From: Streptomyces sp. H39-S7
GTDB lineage: Bacteria > Actinomycetota > Actinomycetes > Streptomycetales > Streptomycetaceae
DNA length: 64,000 nt
Assembly: GCF_027158205.1 (NCBI RefSeq)
Contig: NZ_JAPVLU010000003.1
Span: 248,001-312,000, forward strand
Reading direction: 5' to 3'
Numbering within the stretch: the first letter of the stretch is position 1; each line of letters opens with the position of its first letter. Below the pieces are notes generated by a model, which was not told where the DNA came from, made no database searches, and saw only the letters and a list, made by a program, of their open reading frames with translations. Position numbers and translations under genes: made by a program. This document shows, piece by piece, positions 41,049-51,688 of the stretch.

Positions 41049-41639
41049 TTATTCGGGCAGCCGGAGTTCCACGTCACCGCGGGCCTGCACTCCCGCGTTG
41101 CCGACCGCTGCCAGCAACTCTGCCACCTCGCCGTGGCCCGGGAGCTCCGCCGACGGGTCCACGTCGTGCCAGGGGGCGAGGACGAAGGCCCGCTGGTGCG
41201 CCCGCGGGTGCGGCAGCGTCAGGTCGGGGTCCTCCGAGACGATGCCCTGGTAGGCAACGATGTCCACGTCGATGGTGCGCGGGCCCCAGCGCTCGCTGCG
41301 CACCCGCAGGAACGCCTCCTCGATCGCCTGGCCGCGCTCCAGCAGGGAGGACGGCGGCAGCGTGGTCTTCACCAGCACCACCGCGTTGAAGTAGTTGGCC
41401 TGGCTGCCGGGCTCGACGCCCCACGGCTCGGTCTCGTAGACCGGCGAGATCGCCTTGACGCGCACGCCCGGGGTGTCCTCCAGGGCGTCGATGGCGCCCT
41501 GCAGGGTCTCCAGCCGGTTGCCCAGGTTGCTGCCCAGCGCGATCACGGCCCGCTGGGGGTTGTGCAGCGTCGTGTCGGCGGCGTCGACCTGCGCCACCAC
41601 GGACGGGTGCACGGGCTGCACGGTGGGGTCGGGACTCAC
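41049..41639 (-). CDS. folK: 2-amino-4-hydroxy-6-hydroxymethyldihydropteridine diphosphokinase
   Basis: The 196-residue HPPK transfers pyrophosphate to the pterin intermediate of folate synthesis. It contains the N-terminal ALGSNLGNR motif, PVYETEPWG and the RWGPRTIDVDIV active-site box. The GTG start overlaps the folB stop by 4 bp. About 30 extra residues precede the fold. It is part of the folP-folB-folK run. Confidence 0.95.
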   Translation of the reverse strand: MSPDPTVQPVHPSVVAQVDAADTTLHNPQRAVIALGSNLGNRLETLQGAIDALEDTPGVRVKAISPVYETEPWGVEPGSQANYFNAVVLVKTTLPPSSLLERGQAIEEAFLRVRSERWGPRTIDVDIVAYQGIVSEDPDLTLPHPRAHQRAFVLAPWHDVDPSAELPGHGEVAELLAAVGNAGVQARGDVELRLPE

Positions 41640-41995
41640 GGGCGCCTCCGGGTGATGGTGATGGTCACGTCGTCGAACGGAACGGTGATCGGGGCGTCCG
41701 GCTTGTGCACCGTGACCTCGACCTCCTGGACCGCCTCGTGCTTGAGGCACTGGTCGGCGATGCGCTGCGCGAGGGTCTCGATCAGGTCGACCGGTTCGCC
41801 CTTCACGACATCCACGACCTCTTCGGCCACCACGCCGTAGTGGACGGTCTTGGTCAGGTCGTCCCCGGCCGCGGCAGGAGCTGTGTCCAGGCCGAGCACC
41901 AGGTCCACGACGAAGGTCTGGCCCTCCTCGCGCTCCCTGGGAAACACGCCGTGATTACCGCGGGCCTTGAGGCCGCGCAGCGTGACACGATCCAC
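41636..41995 (-). CDS. folB: Dihydroneopterin aldolase
   Basis: The 119-residue enzyme converts dihydroneopterin to hydroxymethyl-dihydropterin and glycolaldehyde. It has the typical VTLRGLKARGNHGVFPREREEGQ start and a VHKPDAPI element near the C-terminus. GTG 41,995 has AGGAG seven bases upstream. It is coupled to folK. The 283-bp gap upstream to the NTF2-like gene has no recognisable feature. Confidence 0.95.
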   Translation of the reverse strand: MDRVTLRGLKARGNHGVFPREREEGQTFVVDLVLGLDTAPAAAGDDLTKTVHYGVVAEEVVDVVKGEPVDLIETLAQRIADQCLKHEAVQEVEVTVHKPDAPITVPFDDVTITITRRRP

Positions 41996-42278
41996 GAGAT
42001 CACTCCTGCTGATGGTTCGGACGGACGGGCCGGGTCCCGGCATGTGTACGGGCCCGCCCGGAATCGAATCTACCCGCGATCACCGACAACGCGTGCCGAC
42101 GGGTTGTCCGGGGGCGGGTCCCGCCCAGGTCAGGGGCGGTCGGACTCCGGCCCTTTACCCACCAGCCGGGCCGCTACCCGTCCACCGGCGGATTCTTGGC
42201 GCGAACGGGTGACGAGGTCGCCAACCCGGCGCAATCCCGGGTCGGCCGGGTGAACGCGGGATGGTCGGACGGCGTGTT

Positions 42279-42755
42279 TCAGGCGCCGGGTCCCGCGGCG
42301 GCGTCGTCGTTGTCATCATCATCACCGTCGGCGAGCACCGGAGACCCGTGGTGCACCCACAGCCGCCAGCCCTCCGGTGTGCGCCGGAACACATTGGTGG
42401 CGACCACCAGGGCCCCGACCAGGGTGCCCGCCGAGCCGTCCTCCTCGGCCGGTCCCCCGGTCAGGATGTTCTCGGTGCAGGTGACCAGGGCCGTGTCGCC
42501 GTCGACCGCGACCTCGACGTCGGTCAGGAAGAACTGGATGTACTCGGTGTTCGCCATGATCAGCGCGTAGGAGCGCATCACCTCGCCGCGCCCGCGCAGC
42601 ACCGGCCACCCCGGGTGCACCACGGAGACGGTCTCGGCCAGCGGGCCGGTCAGGACGATCTCCTCCAGCGCGTCCAGGTCCGAGGTCTCGACCGCGTCGT
42701 AGAACGCCTGGTTCGCCTCCTCGACCTTCGCGGCCTCCGCGGTACGGGGCGTCAT
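42279..42755 (-). CDS. NTF2-like (SnoaL/DUF4440-type) protein
   Basis: The 158-residue cone-fold protein (VEEANQAFYDAVETSDLDALEEI, later GWRLWVHHGSPV) ends in an acidic low-complexity tail. The family includes ketosteroid-isomerase-like enzymes and small-molecule binders; no catalytic assignment is possible. The ATG overlaps the folP stop by 4 bp, which suggests an accessory role in folate metabolism or simply co-expression. Confidence 0.85.
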   Translation of the reverse strand: MTPRTAEAAKVEEANQAFYDAVETSDLDALEEIVLTGPLAETVSVVHPGWPVLRGRGEVMRSYALIMANTEYIQFFLTDVEVAVDGDTALVTCTENILTGGPAEEDGSAGTLVGALVVATNVFRRTPEGWRLWVHHGSPVLADGDDDDNDDAAAGPGA

Positions 42756-43627
42756 GCGGCACCCTCCGTACGCGCGGCGCCCTCGATGGCCCGCGAGACC
42801 CGGACCGCGTCCGCGCTCGCGTGCACCTCGTGCACCCGCACCGCCCAGGCGCCCTCGCGGGCGGCGATCGCCGACACCGCGGCGGTCGCCGCGTCGCGCT
42901 CCCTGGCCGGCGGCGGAGGGTCGCCGGCCGTCCCGGCCAGCACCCGCCCCAGGAACCGCTTCCTGGACGCGGCCACCAGCAGCGGGCGGCCCAGTTCGCG
43001 CAGCCGGCCCAGGTGCGCCATCAGTGCGAGGTCGTGCTCGGCGTTCTTCGCGAAGCCCAGGCCGGGGTCGACGATGATCCGGGCCGGGTCGATACCGCCG
43101 GCGACCGCCCGCTCGCACCCCTCCCGCAGCTCGGCGACGACCTCGGCGACCACGTCCCCGTAGACCGCCCTGTTGTTCATGTCGATGCTCTGCCCGCGCC
43201 AGTGCATGACGACGAACGGCACCCCCGCCGCGGCGACCACCGGGATCATCGCGGGGTCGGCGCCGCCGCCGCTCACGTCGTTGACCAGCCGCGCGCCGGC
43301 CATGACCGCCTGCTCGGCGACCGCCGCCCGCATCGTGTCCACACTGACCAGGACGCCCGAAGCGGCCAGCTCCCGCACCACCGGGATCACCCGGCGCAGC
43401 TCCTCGGCCTCCGAGACCCGGGCCGCGCCCGGGCGCGTCGACTCCCCGCCGACGTCCACGATGTCCGCGCCGGAGGCGACGAGGTCCATGCCGTGCTTGA
43501 CGGCCAGCTCCGGGTCGAACCACTGGCCGCCGTCGGAGAAGGAGTCGGGCGTGACGTTGACCACGCCCATGACCGCGCAGCGGTCCCACTCAGGAAGACC
43601 GTCCACGAAGCCCCGCAGCGTATTCAT
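42752..43627 (-). CDS. folP: Dihydropteroate synthase
   Basis: The 291-residue TIM-barrel enzyme joins hydroxymethyl-dihydropterin pyrophosphate and p-aminobenzoate; it is the sulfonamide target. Signature MGVVNVTPDSFSDGG, DVGGESTRPGA and the late SRKRFLG loop are intact. It is the first gene of the folP-NTF2-folB-folK group and starts at ATG 43,627, 28 bp after the esterase-like gene's stop is passed on the same strand. Confidence 0.96.
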   Translation of the reverse strand: MNTLRGFVDGLPEWDRCAVMGVVNVTPDSFSDGGQWFDPELAVKHGMDLVASGADIVDVGGESTRPGAARVSEAEELRRVIPVVRELAASGVLVSVDTMRAAVAEQAVMAGARLVNDVSGGGADPAMIPVVAAAGVPFVVMHWRGQSIDMNNRAVYGDVVAEVVAELREGCERAVAGGIDPARIIVDPGLGFAKNAEHDLALMAHLGRLRELGRPLLVAASRKRFLGRVLAGTAGDPPPPARERDAATAAVSAIAAREGAWAVRVHEVHASADAVRVSRAIEGAARTEGAA

Positions 43628-43655
43628 ACGCCCAGCGTAGGCGCTGGGCGGTCGA

Positions 43656-44762
43656 CTACCGGTCGCTCAGCCGGCTGCTCAACCACTCCAGGGCGGGCGG
43701 GATCTCCCGGCCCCAGGTGTTGAAGTTGTGGCCGCCGCTCTCCAGGATGATCGACGACATGTGCGTGGGCGCCTTCGCGGCGCCGATCAGCCTCATCGTC
43801 TCCCGGTAGTTCGGCTCACCCTTCTTGCTGCTGGTCACCAGGAGGTTCACCGGCGGGTGCGGCAGGTTCTTCAGCCGCCACGCCAGGTTGTTCTGGAGTT
43901 CGAGCTTCTTGTCGCCGCCGAACAGGTCGCCGGTCGTCCGGTCGCGCGGCGCCTTGTAGTCGGCGGACAGGCCGACCGCGGCCGAGTACGCCTCGGGGTG
44001 CCGCATCGTCAGCTTCAGAGCGCAGTAGCCGCCCGTGGAGTCGCCCATGATCCCCCAGTTCCGGGCGTTGGTGCCGACCCGGAAGTGGCCGGACACGGCA
44101 GCGCGCAGGTCCTTGGTGAAGAACGTCTCCGTCTGGGGGCCGCCGGGGATGTCCATGCACTCGGTGTCCCGCGGCGGGGCGACCGTCGGCCGCATCATGA
44201 TCAGTATGGTCGGCCTGGCCTTGCCCTCCAGGACCTGCTGGTGGGCGATCGACGGGTACTTCATCTTCTTGAAGAGCGCCTCGGCGGTGCCCGGGTAGCC
44301 GGTGAGGATCACCGACGCCGGGAACCTGCGCCTGGCGTCCTGGAAGTACTCGGGCGGCAGGTAGACATAGGCCTGGGTGGTGATGTCGGACGCGCCGCCC
44401 TGGAACACCACCTTCTGGATCTGGCCGCCGGTCGCCGGCACCGAACCCCCGGGCACGTTGACGTACTTGTGGCCGACCACCTGTAGCTGGTTGGCCGCCG
44501 CCGAGTGGTTGACGACGACGCCCGGCTCGGACTCCTGTCCGAACAGGTCGGCCCAGGACGCGTAGAAGCCGAACGAGTAGTTGGCGGCGAGCCCCAGCGC
44601 CGCGATCATCGACAACTGGGTGAAGAGCATCATGCCGACCCGCCCCAGCACCGCCGGGAGACCGCGCTTGGACAGCCGGGGCCAGAGCCATACGGTGGCC
44701 ACGAACAGCACTACCGCGGCTATGACCGCCAGCAGTAGAACCTTCTTACTGGTGAGACCCAT
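43656..44762 (-). CDS. Membrane-anchored esterase (antigen 85/esterase D-like alpha/beta hydrolase)
   Basis: The 368-residue protein has two N-terminal transmembrane segments (about 7-27 and 44-66) and an extracytoplasmic alpha/beta hydrolase domain from about 100. The nucleophile elbow is GDSTGGYCAL and a late histidine is in SGGHNFNTW. It is related to the esterase family that includes mycolyltransferase antigen 85. The substrate in Streptomyces is unknown. It diverges from the MprF-like gene across 165 bp. Confidence 0.85.
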   Translation of the reverse strand: MGLTSKKVLLLAVIAAVVLFVATVWLWPRLSKRGLPAVLGRVGMMLFTQLSMIAALGLAANYSFGFYASWADLFGQESEPGVVVNHSAAANQLQVVGHKYVNVPGGSVPATGGQIQKVVFQGGASDITTQAYVYLPPEYFQDARRRFPASVILTGYPGTAEALFKKMKYPSIAHQQVLEGKARPTILIMMRPTVAPPRDTECMDIPGGPQTETFFTKDLRAAVSGHFRVGTNARNWGIMGDSTGGYCALKLTMRHPEAYSAAVGLSADYKAPRDRTTGDLFGGDKKLELQNNLAWRLKNLPHPPVNLLVTSSKKGEPNYRETMRLIGAAKAPTHMSSIILESGGHNFNTWGREIPPALEWLSSRLSDR

Positions 44763-44927
44763 GTCGGATGACGTACTTTCCTGTCCGCGGCCCGGTTCCG
44801 GCTCCTTCTGACGGAACCTAGGGGCCTTTCTTCGCGTCCTAGAGGGCGCAAATTGTTCGTTACGAGAGCTGTTTGCGGAACATATCCCGCAATGTTGGGG
44901 CTTGGTGACCCATGTCTGTACAGGTAG

Positions 44928-46808
44928 ATGGAGAACTCGGCTTCCGGGTTCCCTGGGCAGGTGCCCGTGTCTACTGATCGCGCCAACGCCGGTACCCGGC
45001 GTCCGCGGTTCCTCCGCTCCTCCTCCGTCCCGTCGGTCGTCGGTACCGCCGGGGCCGTGGTGGGGCTGCTCGACGTCGTCTCCGGCGTGTTCCCCGGTTT
45101 CCGCAACGGCCGGATGCACCACATGGCGATGGTCTTCCCCGGCACCATGAGTTCGCTCGCGGCGGCCGGGTCGGTGGTCACCGGCATCCTGCTGCTGATG
45201 CTGGCCCACGGCCTCAAACGCGGGAAGGTGCGCGCCTGGTGGGCGGCGGTGCTGCTGCTGCCGACCGGCGCCGCGACCCAGTTGGTCTACCGGCACTCGT
45301 ACGTCGGCGCGACCGTCTCGCTGTTCCTGCTCGCGCTGCTGATCGTCCACCGGGGCCAGTTCAACGCCCTTTCGGACCCGCGCACCCGCTGGCGGGCGGC
45401 GGCCAACTTCGTGCTGCTCAGCATCGTCGGGCTCGGTCTCGGACTCCTGATCGTCAGCGCCCACCCGCGCGTCGAGATGGGCGATCCCAGCCTGATCGAG
45501 CGCCTGCAGCACGTGCTGTACGGGCTTTTCGGTTTCGAGGGCCCGGTGAGCTATACGAGTGACCGGGCCTCGGATGTCGTGGCCTACTCGCTCGGCGGCC
45601 TCGGCTTCCTGATCGCCGGCACCACCGCGTATCTGATCCTGCGTCCGGCGCGACCGGTCGCCGAGCTCAGCGGCGCCGACGAGGACCAGCTGCGCGAGCT
45701 GCTGGCCAAGCACGGTGCCCGCGACTCGCTCGGCCACTTCGCGCTGCGCCGCGACAAGAGCGTGGTGTTCTCACCGAGCGGCAAGGCCGCTGTCTGCTAC
45801 CGGGTGGTGTCCGGGGTGATGCTCGCCAGCGGCGACCCCATCGGGGACGTCGAGGCCTGGCCGGGCGCCATCGAGCGCTTCATGGAACTGGCCCGCGCGC
45901 ACGCCTGGATCCCCGCGGTCATGGGCTGCAGCGAGACCGGCGGCGAGGTCTGGACCCGCGAGACGGGCCTGGACGCGCTGGAGTTGGGCGACGAGGCCAT
46001 CGTGCGCACCAGCGCCTTCACGATGCAGGGCCGGGCGATGCGGAACGTCCGGCAGATGGTCAAGCGCATCGAGCGGTCCGGCTACGTCTGCAAGGTGCGC
46101 CGGGTCCGCGAGCTGTCGGACGGCGAGCGCGAGCAGGTCCGGCTGGCCGCCGACGCCTGGCGCGGCACCGACACCGAGCGCGGCTTCTCCATGGCGCTGG
46201 GCCGGTTCGGTGACGTCGAGGACGGCGACTGCGTGGTCGTCACCGCCCACAAGGAGCGGGAGGACGGCGTCGAGTCGCCGCTGGGCGACCTGCGGGCCGT
46301 GCTGCACTTCGTCCCCTGGGGCAAGGACGGCATGTCCCTGGAACTCATGCGGCGCGACCGCAGCGCCGATCCGGGGCTCAACGAGCTGCTGATCGTCGAG
46401 GCGCTGCAGCACGCCCCGGAGCTCGGCGTCGAGAACGTCTCGCTCAACTTCGCGATGTTCCGCTCGGCGCTCGCCCGCGGCGAGCGGATCGGGGCGGGGC
46501 CGGTGCTGCGCGGCTGGCGGGGACTGCTGGTCTTCCTGTCGCGCTGGTTCCAGATCGAGTCGCTGTACAAGTTCAACGCGAAGTTCCAGCCGGAGTGGGT
46601 GCCGCGGTTCCTGGTGTTCCGCAACTCCCGTGACCTCCCCCGGATCGGTTTCGCCGCCATGCAGGCGGAGGGCTTCGTCACCCTGTCGCTGCCGCTGCCG
46701 GACGCGCTCCAGCGGTTCCTGCCGGGCCGGGCCAAGCGGGCCGCGCACACCGCGCCCTGCTACGCCAACAGCTCGGAGCCGGAGCGGGCGGTCAGAAGCG
46801 TCGCCTGA
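44928..46808 (+). CDS. MprF/LysX-like membrane protein with DUF2156 acyltransferase domain
   Basis: The 626-residue protein has an N-terminal membrane part with about six helices (about 30-235) and a C-terminal DUF2156 domain (about 250-600) of two GNAT-like folds, as in phosphatidylglycerol lysyltransferase (SGDPIGDVEAW, GRFGDVEDGDCVVV, YKFNAKFQPEWVPRF). It may transfer an aminoacyl group to a membrane lipid and change surface charge. There is no lysyl-tRNA synthetase domain. A weak promoter-like pair (TTGGGG, TACAGG) lies just before the ATG, and no ribosome-binding site is evident. Confidence 0.88.
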   Translation: MENSASGFPGQVPVSTDRANAGTRRPRFLRSSSVPSVVGTAGAVVGLLDVVSGVFPGFRNGRMHHMAMVFPGTMSSLAAAGSVVTGILLLMLAHGLKRGKVRAWWAAVLLLPTGAATQLVYRHSYVGATVSLFLLALLIVHRGQFNALSDPRTRWRAAANFVLLSIVGLGLGLLIVSAHPRVEMGDPSLIERLQHVLYGLFGFEGPVSYTSDRASDVVAYSLGGLGFLIAGTTAYLILRPARPVAELSGADEDQLRELLAKHGARDSLGHFALRRDKSVVFSPSGKAAVCYRVVSGVMLASGDPIGDVEAWPGAIERFMELARAHAWIPAVMGCSETGGEVWTRETGLDALELGDEAIVRTSAFTMQGRAMRNVRQMVKRIERSGYVCKVRRVRELSDGEREQVRLAADAWRGTDTERGFSMALGRFGDVEDGDCVVVTAHKEREDGVESPLGDLRAVLHFVPWGKDGMSLELMRRDRSADPGLNELLIVEALQHAPELGVENVSLNFAMFRSALARGERIGAGPVLRGWRGLLVFLSRWFQIESLYKFNAKFQPEWVPRFLVFRNSRDLPRIGFAAMQAEGFVTLSLPLPDALQRFLPGRAKRAAHTAPCYANSSEPERAVRSVA

Positions 46809-46830
46809 ACCACCGCGCCACCCGTACGAC

Positions 46831-46867
46831 GGAACCGCCGGATCCCACGCAGGGGTCCGGCGGTTCC
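46831..46867. terminator. Bidirectional terminator between convergent genes
   Basis: Perfect 12-bp arms (46,831-46,842 and 46,856-46,867) with a 13-base loop lie between the ends of the MprF-like gene and folE, 22 and 36 bp from the two stops. Confidence 0.85.
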
Positions 46868-46902
46868 GTCTGTTGCGGGAGTCCTCCGAGGGCTCAGCGG
46901 GC

Positions 46903-47508
46903 TCAGCGGGCGATGATGAGGCTCATCGCCTCGGAGCGGGTCGCGGGGTCGCGCAGCTGGCCGCGGACGGCCGACGTGATGGTCTTCGCGCCCTGCTTGC
47001 GCACCCCGCGCATCGACATGCACATGTGCTCGCACTCGATGACGACGATCACGCCGCGCGGCTCCAGGATGCGCATCAGCGAGTCGGCGATCTGCGTGGT
47101 GAGCCGCTCCTGGACCTGCGGGCGGCGGGCGTAGACGTCGACCAGCCGGGCGAGCTTCGACAGCCCGGTGATCTTGCCGTTGGAGGCCGGGATGTAGCCG
47201 ACGTGGGCGACACCTATGAACGGGACCAGGTGGTGCTCGCAGCTCGACATCACCTCGATGTCCTTCACCAGCACCATCTCGTCGTGCCCGAGGTCGAACG
47301 TCGTGGTCAGGACGTCCTCCGGCTCCTGCCACAGGCCGGCGAATATTTCCTTGTACGCACGGGCCACCCGGCCCGGCGTCTCCCGCAGCCCCTCCCGGTC
47401 CGGATCCTCGCCGACCGCGATGAGGAGCTCCCGCACGGCGGCCTCGGCGCGCTTCTCGTCGAACACGCCGATGGTCCCCTCACCATCCAGCGTCACCGGG
47501 TCGGTCAT
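46903..47508 (-). CDS. folE: GTP cyclohydrolase I
   Basis: The 201-residue enzyme converts GTP to dihydroneopterin triphosphate, the first step of folate synthesis. The zinc ligands are in SSCEHH and HMCMSMRGV, and the [14 protein letters not shown] region is complete. ATG 47,508 is preceded by GAGG. It lies downstream of ftsH on the same strand but is separated by a strong hairpin. Confidence 0.96.
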   Translation of the reverse strand: MTDPVTLDGEGTIGVFDEKRAEAAVRELLIAVGEDPDREGLRETPGRVARAYKEIFAGLWQEPEDVLTTTFDLGHDEMVLVKDIEVMSSCEHHLVPFIGVAHVGYIPASNGKITGLSKLARLVDVYARRPQVQERLTTQIADSLMRILEPRGVIVVIECEHMCMSMRGVRKQGAKTITSAVRGQLRDPATRSEAMSLIIAR

Positions 47509-47566
47509 CTGTGCCTCGTTCCTCGTACGGACCTGCGGAGACTGCAGGGGGTTGCACCAGCGGAAA

Positions 47567-47604
47567 GACCGCGCCCCCAAGGTTAAAACCCTGGGGGCGC
47601 GGTC
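47567..47604 (-). terminator. Terminator after ftsH
   Basis: The 13-bp perfect stem (47,567-47,579 with 47,592-47,604) around a 12-base loop lies 53 bp beyond the ftsH stop and 58 bp before the folE start on the minus strand. Its outer GC-rich arms resemble an intrinsic terminator. Confidence 0.8.
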
Positions 47605-47657
47605 TTCATTCCGGGATCACCTTCGCCGGCCGGCTGTCGCCGACCGGTTTCCGGTGG

Positions 47658-49733
47658 TCAGCTGTCGGTTCCGCTCCCCGAGTCCTCGGGGAGCTGCACC
47701 GTCTCGGTGGGCTTCTCGATGGCCGGGGTGGCGGTGCTGCTGCCGTTGGCGGACTGGCTGCCGTTGGTGAGCGCCAGCTCCTTGGGCGAGAGCACCGGCG
47801 GGCGGGTCGACGGCGTACGGCGCGAGGACCCGGTCCAGGCCGGACGCGGCGGGCGCCTGACGATGGCCTTGAAGATCTCGGCGATCTCCTCCTTGTTCAG
47901 CGTCTCCCTCTCCAGGAGCGCCAGAACCAGGTTGTCGAGAACGTCGCGGTTCTCGACCAGGATCTCCCACGCCTCGTTGTGCGCGGTCTCGATGAGCTTC
48001 TTGACCTCTTCGTCGACCAGCCCGGCGACCTCTTCCGAGTAGTCGCGCTGGTGACCCATGTCACGGCCCAGGAACGGCTCCGCGTTGTCCGAGCCGAACT
48101 TGATCGCGCCGAGCCGCTCGGTCATCCCGTACTGGGTGACCATCGCGCGGGCCGTCGCGGTCGCCTTCTCGATGTCGTTCGAGGCGCCGGTGGTCGGGTC
48201 GTGGAAGACCAGTTCCTCCGCCGCCCGGCCGCCCATCATGTAGGCGAGCTGGTCGAGCATCTCGTTGCGCGTCGTCGAGTACTTGTCCTCGTCCGGCAGG
48301 ACCATCGTGTAACCGAGGGCCCGGCCGCGGGAGAGGATCGTGATCTTGTGCACCGGGTCGCTGTTCGGAGAAGCAGCCGCGACCAGGGCGTGTCCGCCCT
48401 CGTGGTACGCGGTGATCTTCTTCTCCTTCTCGGACATGATCCGGGTCCGCTTCTGCGGTCCGGCCACGACCCGGTCGATCGCCTCGTCGAGGGTCTCGTT
48501 GTCGAGCAGCTTGCGGTCCCCACGGGCCGTCAGGAGCGCGGCCTCGTTGAGCACGTTCGCCAGATCCGCGCCGGTGAAACCGGGGGTGCGGCGAGCGACG
48601 GCCCGGAGGTCGACGTTCGGAGCGACCGGCTTGCCCTTGGCGTGGACGTTGAGGATCTCCAGCCGGCCCATCAGGTCGGGGCGGTCCACGGCGATCTGGC
48701 GGTCGAAGCGGCCCGGACGCAGCAGCGCCGGGTCCAGGATGTCCGGCCGGTTGGTGGCGGCGATCAGGATGACGCCGCCCTTCACGTCGAAGCCGTCCAT
48801 CTCGACGAGCAGCTGGTTGAGCGTCTGCTCGCGCTCGTCGTGACCGCCGCCCATACCGGCACCGCGGTGCCGGCCGACGGCGTCGATCTCGTCGACGAAG
48901 ACGATCGCCGGAGCGTTCGCCTTGGCCTGCTCGAACAGGTCCCGGACACGCGAGGCGCCGACACCCACGAACATCTCGACGAAGTCGGAGCCCGAGATCG
49001 AGTAGAACGGCACGCCCGCCTCACCCGCGACGGCGCGGGCCAGCAGGGTCTTGCCGGTGCCGGGCGGGCCGTAGAGCAGCACGCCCTTGGGGATCTTGGC
49101 GCCGACGGCCTGGAACTTCGCCGGCTCCTGGAGGAACTCCTTGATCTCGTGGAGTTCCTCGACCGCCTCGTCCGCCCCCGCCACATCCGCGAACGTGGTC
49201 TTGGGGGTGTCCTTGGTGATCAGCTTGGCCTTGGACTTCCCGAACTGCATGACGCGGGATCCGCCGCCCTGCATCTGGTTCATCAGGAACAGGAAGACCA
49301 CGACGATCAGCACGAACGGCAGCAGCGACAACAGGATGCTGACGAACGCGTTCTGCTTGGACGGCGAGACGGTGTACCCGTCGGGCAGCGTGCCGCCCGC
49401 GTCCGCCGTGCCGTCGATCTTCTTCTGGAGATCCGCGGCGATGGCAGTGCTCTGGTCGGCGCTGACGTAGCTCGCCTTGAGCTTGGTGCCCAGATCCTTG
49501 CCGCCGACCTTCGCGCCGTCGACGAGCTCGATCTTGATCATCTGCTCATCGCCGGTGGTGATCTCCGCCGACTTGAGAATGTTGTCCTTGCTGTGGATCG
49601 CTTGCACGACCTGGCCGGTGTCCACCGTCTTGTAGCCGCCGGAGGAGCCGACGACCTGCATGAGGACGACCACGGCGATGACAGCCAGCACGATCCACAT
49701 GACTGGCCCACGGAAATAGCGCTTGACGTCCAT
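47658..49733 (-). CDS. ftsH: ATP-dependent zinc metalloprotease FtsH
   Basis: The 691-residue membrane AAA+ protease has an N-terminal helix (about 10-28), a periplasmic domain, a second helix near 125-145, Walker A GPPGTGKT, Walker [10 protein letters not shown], the SRH region and the zinc motif HEGGH. It degrades unassembled membrane proteins and regulators. The start is the ATG before [10 protein letters not shown]. The C-terminus has an actinobacterial Pro/Ser-rich extension. The order tilS-hpt-ftsH-folE is widely kept in actinobacteria. Confidence 0.97.
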   Translation of the reverse strand: MDVKRYFRGPVMWIVLAVIAVVVLMQVVGSSGGYKTVDTGQVVQAIHSKDNILKSAEITTGDEQMIKIELVDGAKVGGKDLGTKLKASYVSADQSTAIAADLQKKIDGTADAGGTLPDGYTVSPSKQNAFVSILLSLLPFVLIVVVFLFLMNQMQGGGSRVMQFGKSKAKLITKDTPKTTFADVAGADEAVEELHEIKEFLQEPAKFQAVGAKIPKGVLLYGPPGTGKTLLARAVAGEAGVPFYSISGSDFVEMFVGVGASRVRDLFEQAKANAPAIVFVDEIDAVGRHRGAGMGGGHDEREQTLNQLLVEMDGFDVKGGVILIAATNRPDILDPALLRPGRFDRQIAVDRPDLMGRLEILNVHAKGKPVAPNVDLRAVARRTPGFTGADLANVLNEAALLTARGDRKLLDNETLDEAIDRVVAGPQKRTRIMSEKEKKITAYHEGGHALVAAASPNSDPVHKITILSRGRALGYTMVLPDEDKYSTTRNEMLDQLAYMMGGRAAEELVFHDPTTGASNDIEKATATARAMVTQYGMTERLGAIKFGSDNAEPFLGRDMGHQRDYSEEVAGLVDEEVKKLIETAHNEAWEILVENRDVLDNLVLALLERETLNKEEIAEIFKAIVRRPPRPAWTGSSRRTPSTRPPVLSPKELALTNGSQSANGSSTATPAIEKPTETVQLPEDSGSGTDS

Positions 49734-49973
49734 CCATGCGGGGCGCGGACGCCCCGTCCCTCCTGCCACAGTGAGGCAGCGCGGCTCGATGGCCGCGCGC
49801 ACATCCGGTGTATGACCCGACCTTCGGACGGTACCTCAGCATTGTCCACCGAGGCGTCCGCCAACCGTTAACAATCCCGGCTTCCCCTGCTCCAACGGCG
49901 GGAAAGGGTGCGGGGTTCCCCATTGTCGGCACGGGCTGCGCCGAACGGGGACATCCTCGGACGAACGGGGGCG

Positions 49974-50528
49974 TCAGCCGCCGTATACGTGCGGGGCGAG
50001 TGTTCCGACAAAGGGGAGATTGCGGTACTTCTCGTTGAAATCGAGTCCGTAGCCGACGACGAATTCATTCGGGATGTCGAAGCCGGTGTACTTCACATCG
50101 ATCTCGACCTTGGCCGCCTCCGGCTTGCGCAGCAGCGTGCAGACCTCCAGGGAGGCCGGGCCGCGCGAGCCGAGGTTGCTGATCAGCCAGGACAGCGTCA
50201 GACCGGAGTCGATGATGTCCTCGACGATGAGCACGTCGCGGCCTGCGATATCGGTGTCGAGGTCCTTGAGGATGCGGACGACGCCCGACGACTTGGTGCC
50301 GGCGCCGTAGGAGGACACCGCCATCCAGTCCATCGTCACGTTGGTGGAGAGCGCGCGCGCCAGGTCCGCCATGACCATCACCGCGCCCTTGAGCACGCCG
50401 ACGATCAGCAGGTCCTTGCCCGCGTAGTCCTTGTCGATCTTCGCGGCAAGCTCGATCAGCTTGGCGTCGATCTCTTCCTTGGTGATGAGCACCTTTTCGA
50501 GATCGGTGCCCATGTCGTTCTCGTTCAC
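49974..50528 (-). CDS. hpt: Hypoxanthine phosphoribosyltransferase
   Basis: The 184-residue purine salvage enzyme has the PRPP-binding motif [13 protein letters not shown] and the flexible-loop residues SSYG. It converts hypoxanthine or guanine to IMP or GMP. The start may be GTG 50,528 (preceded by AGGAACC) or ATG 50,513. It is the gene between tilS and ftsH; 20 bp separate it from the tilS stop. Confidence 0.96.
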   Translation of the reverse strand: MNENDMGTDLEKVLITKEEIDAKLIELAAKIDKDYAGKDLLIVGVLKGAVMVMADLARALSTNVTMDWMAVSSYGAGTKSSGVVRILKDLDTDIAGRDVLIVEDIIDSGLTLSWLISNLGSRGPASLEVCTLLRKPEAAKVEIDVKYTGFDIPNEFVVGYGLDFNEKYRNLPFVGTLAPHVYGG

Positions 50529-50548
50529 CTGTGTTGGTTCCTCAAGGT

Positions 50549-51544
50549 CTACGACGGTGAGAAGAACAGTCTGCCATTGCGCCGACGGGCCTCGACGCCG
50601 CCCGGCAGGTTGAGACCCTTCTGCCCCCGCCAGTCGGTGACCAGCCGGTCGATCTCCTCGATGTGGCGGGCGAAGAGGAATCCGGGCGGGGAACCGGCCG
50701 CGATGACCGCCCGGCGCAGTACCCGGCGGCGGACGGCGGCCGGCAGGGAGCGCAGCCGGAGCGCGTCCAGGGAGCCGTCGCCGTCGGCAACATCACGTTC
50801 GGCGGTGGCCGCCCACTGGTCCAGGGCGTCGGCGTCGTCACGGGAGAGCTGGGCGGTCCGGGCCAGCGCCTCGATGACGCCCTTGCCGAGGGACTTCTCC
50901 AGCACCGGCAGCGCCTCGTGGCGGACCCGGGAGCGGGTGTACGCCGGGTCGTGGTTGTGCGGGTCCTCCCACACGTCGATGCCCTGGGCCAGGCAGCCCT
51001 TGCGGACGGTGTCGCGGTCGAGCAGCAGGAACGGCCGGCGGTAGCGGCCGCCCGCGCCCGACACGGCGGCCATCCCGGACAGCGAGCGGGTGCCGGAGCC
51101 GCGGGCGAGGCCCAGCAGCACCGTTTCCGCCTGGTCGTCCCGGGTGTGGCCGAGCAGGACGGCGGCGGCGCCGCGCGCTTCGGCGGTGGCGTCCAGCGCG
51201 CCGTAGCGGGCGTCGCGGGCGGCGGCTTCGGGCCCGCCCTGGCGGCCGACGGTGACCCCGACGGCGTCCACGGGGTCCAGCCCGAGGCAGCGCAGGCGCG
51301 CGGCGACTTCGAGGGCGCGGCCGGTCGAGCCGGGCTGCAGCCCGTGGTCGACGGTGACGGCCCCGGCGCGCACGCCGAGTTTGGGGGCCTCGAACGCGAG
51401 GGCCGCGGCGAGCGCCATGGAGTCGGCGCCTCCGCTGCAGGCGGCGAGGACGAGGGGGTTGGGGGCGGGGGTGGCGATGAGGACGTCGTGAAGTACGCGG
51501 CGGACCGCCAGGCGTATCGCGGCGACCGTGGGGTGGGGACCCAT
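50549..51544 (-). CDS. tilS: tRNA(Ile)-lysidine synthase
   Basis: The 331-residue N-type ATP pyrophosphatase modifies the wobble cytidine of the AUA-reading tRNA-Ile to lysidine, an essential step. The P-loop is [11 protein letters not shown], and the [19 protein letters not shown] region is conserved. ATG 51,544 with GGAGGG eight bases upstream is preferred over an in-frame ATG 14 codons earlier. It begins the tilS-hpt unit. Confidence 0.94.
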   Translation of the reverse strand: MGPHPTVAAIRLAVRRVLHDVLIATPAPNPLVLAACSGGADSMALAAALAFEAPKLGVRAGAVTVDHGLQPGSTGRALEVAARLRCLGLDPVDAVGVTVGRQGGPEAAARDARYGALDATAEARGAAAVLLGHTRDDQAETVLLGLARGSGTRSLSGMAAVSGAGGRYRRPFLLLDRDTVRKGCLAQGIDVWEDPHNHDPAYTRSRVRHEALPVLEKSLGKGVIEALARTAQLSRDDADALDQWAATAERDVADGDGSLDALRLRSLPAAVRRRVLRRAVIAAGSPPGFLFARHIEEIDRLVTDWRGQKGLNLPGGVEARRRNGRLFFSPS

Positions 51545-51688
51545 GTCCGGTTCCCTCCTATGGAGGCTGTGAGGGTGATAACGCAAAGTAGCTAGATGGT
51601 GACAGAAGTCGGGGCTCTACCCGAGCATCGCACGGCTTACCCTGCGCTTACGGTCCCTCGGACGGGTGAACCGGAGGGCGTCGGGTGG

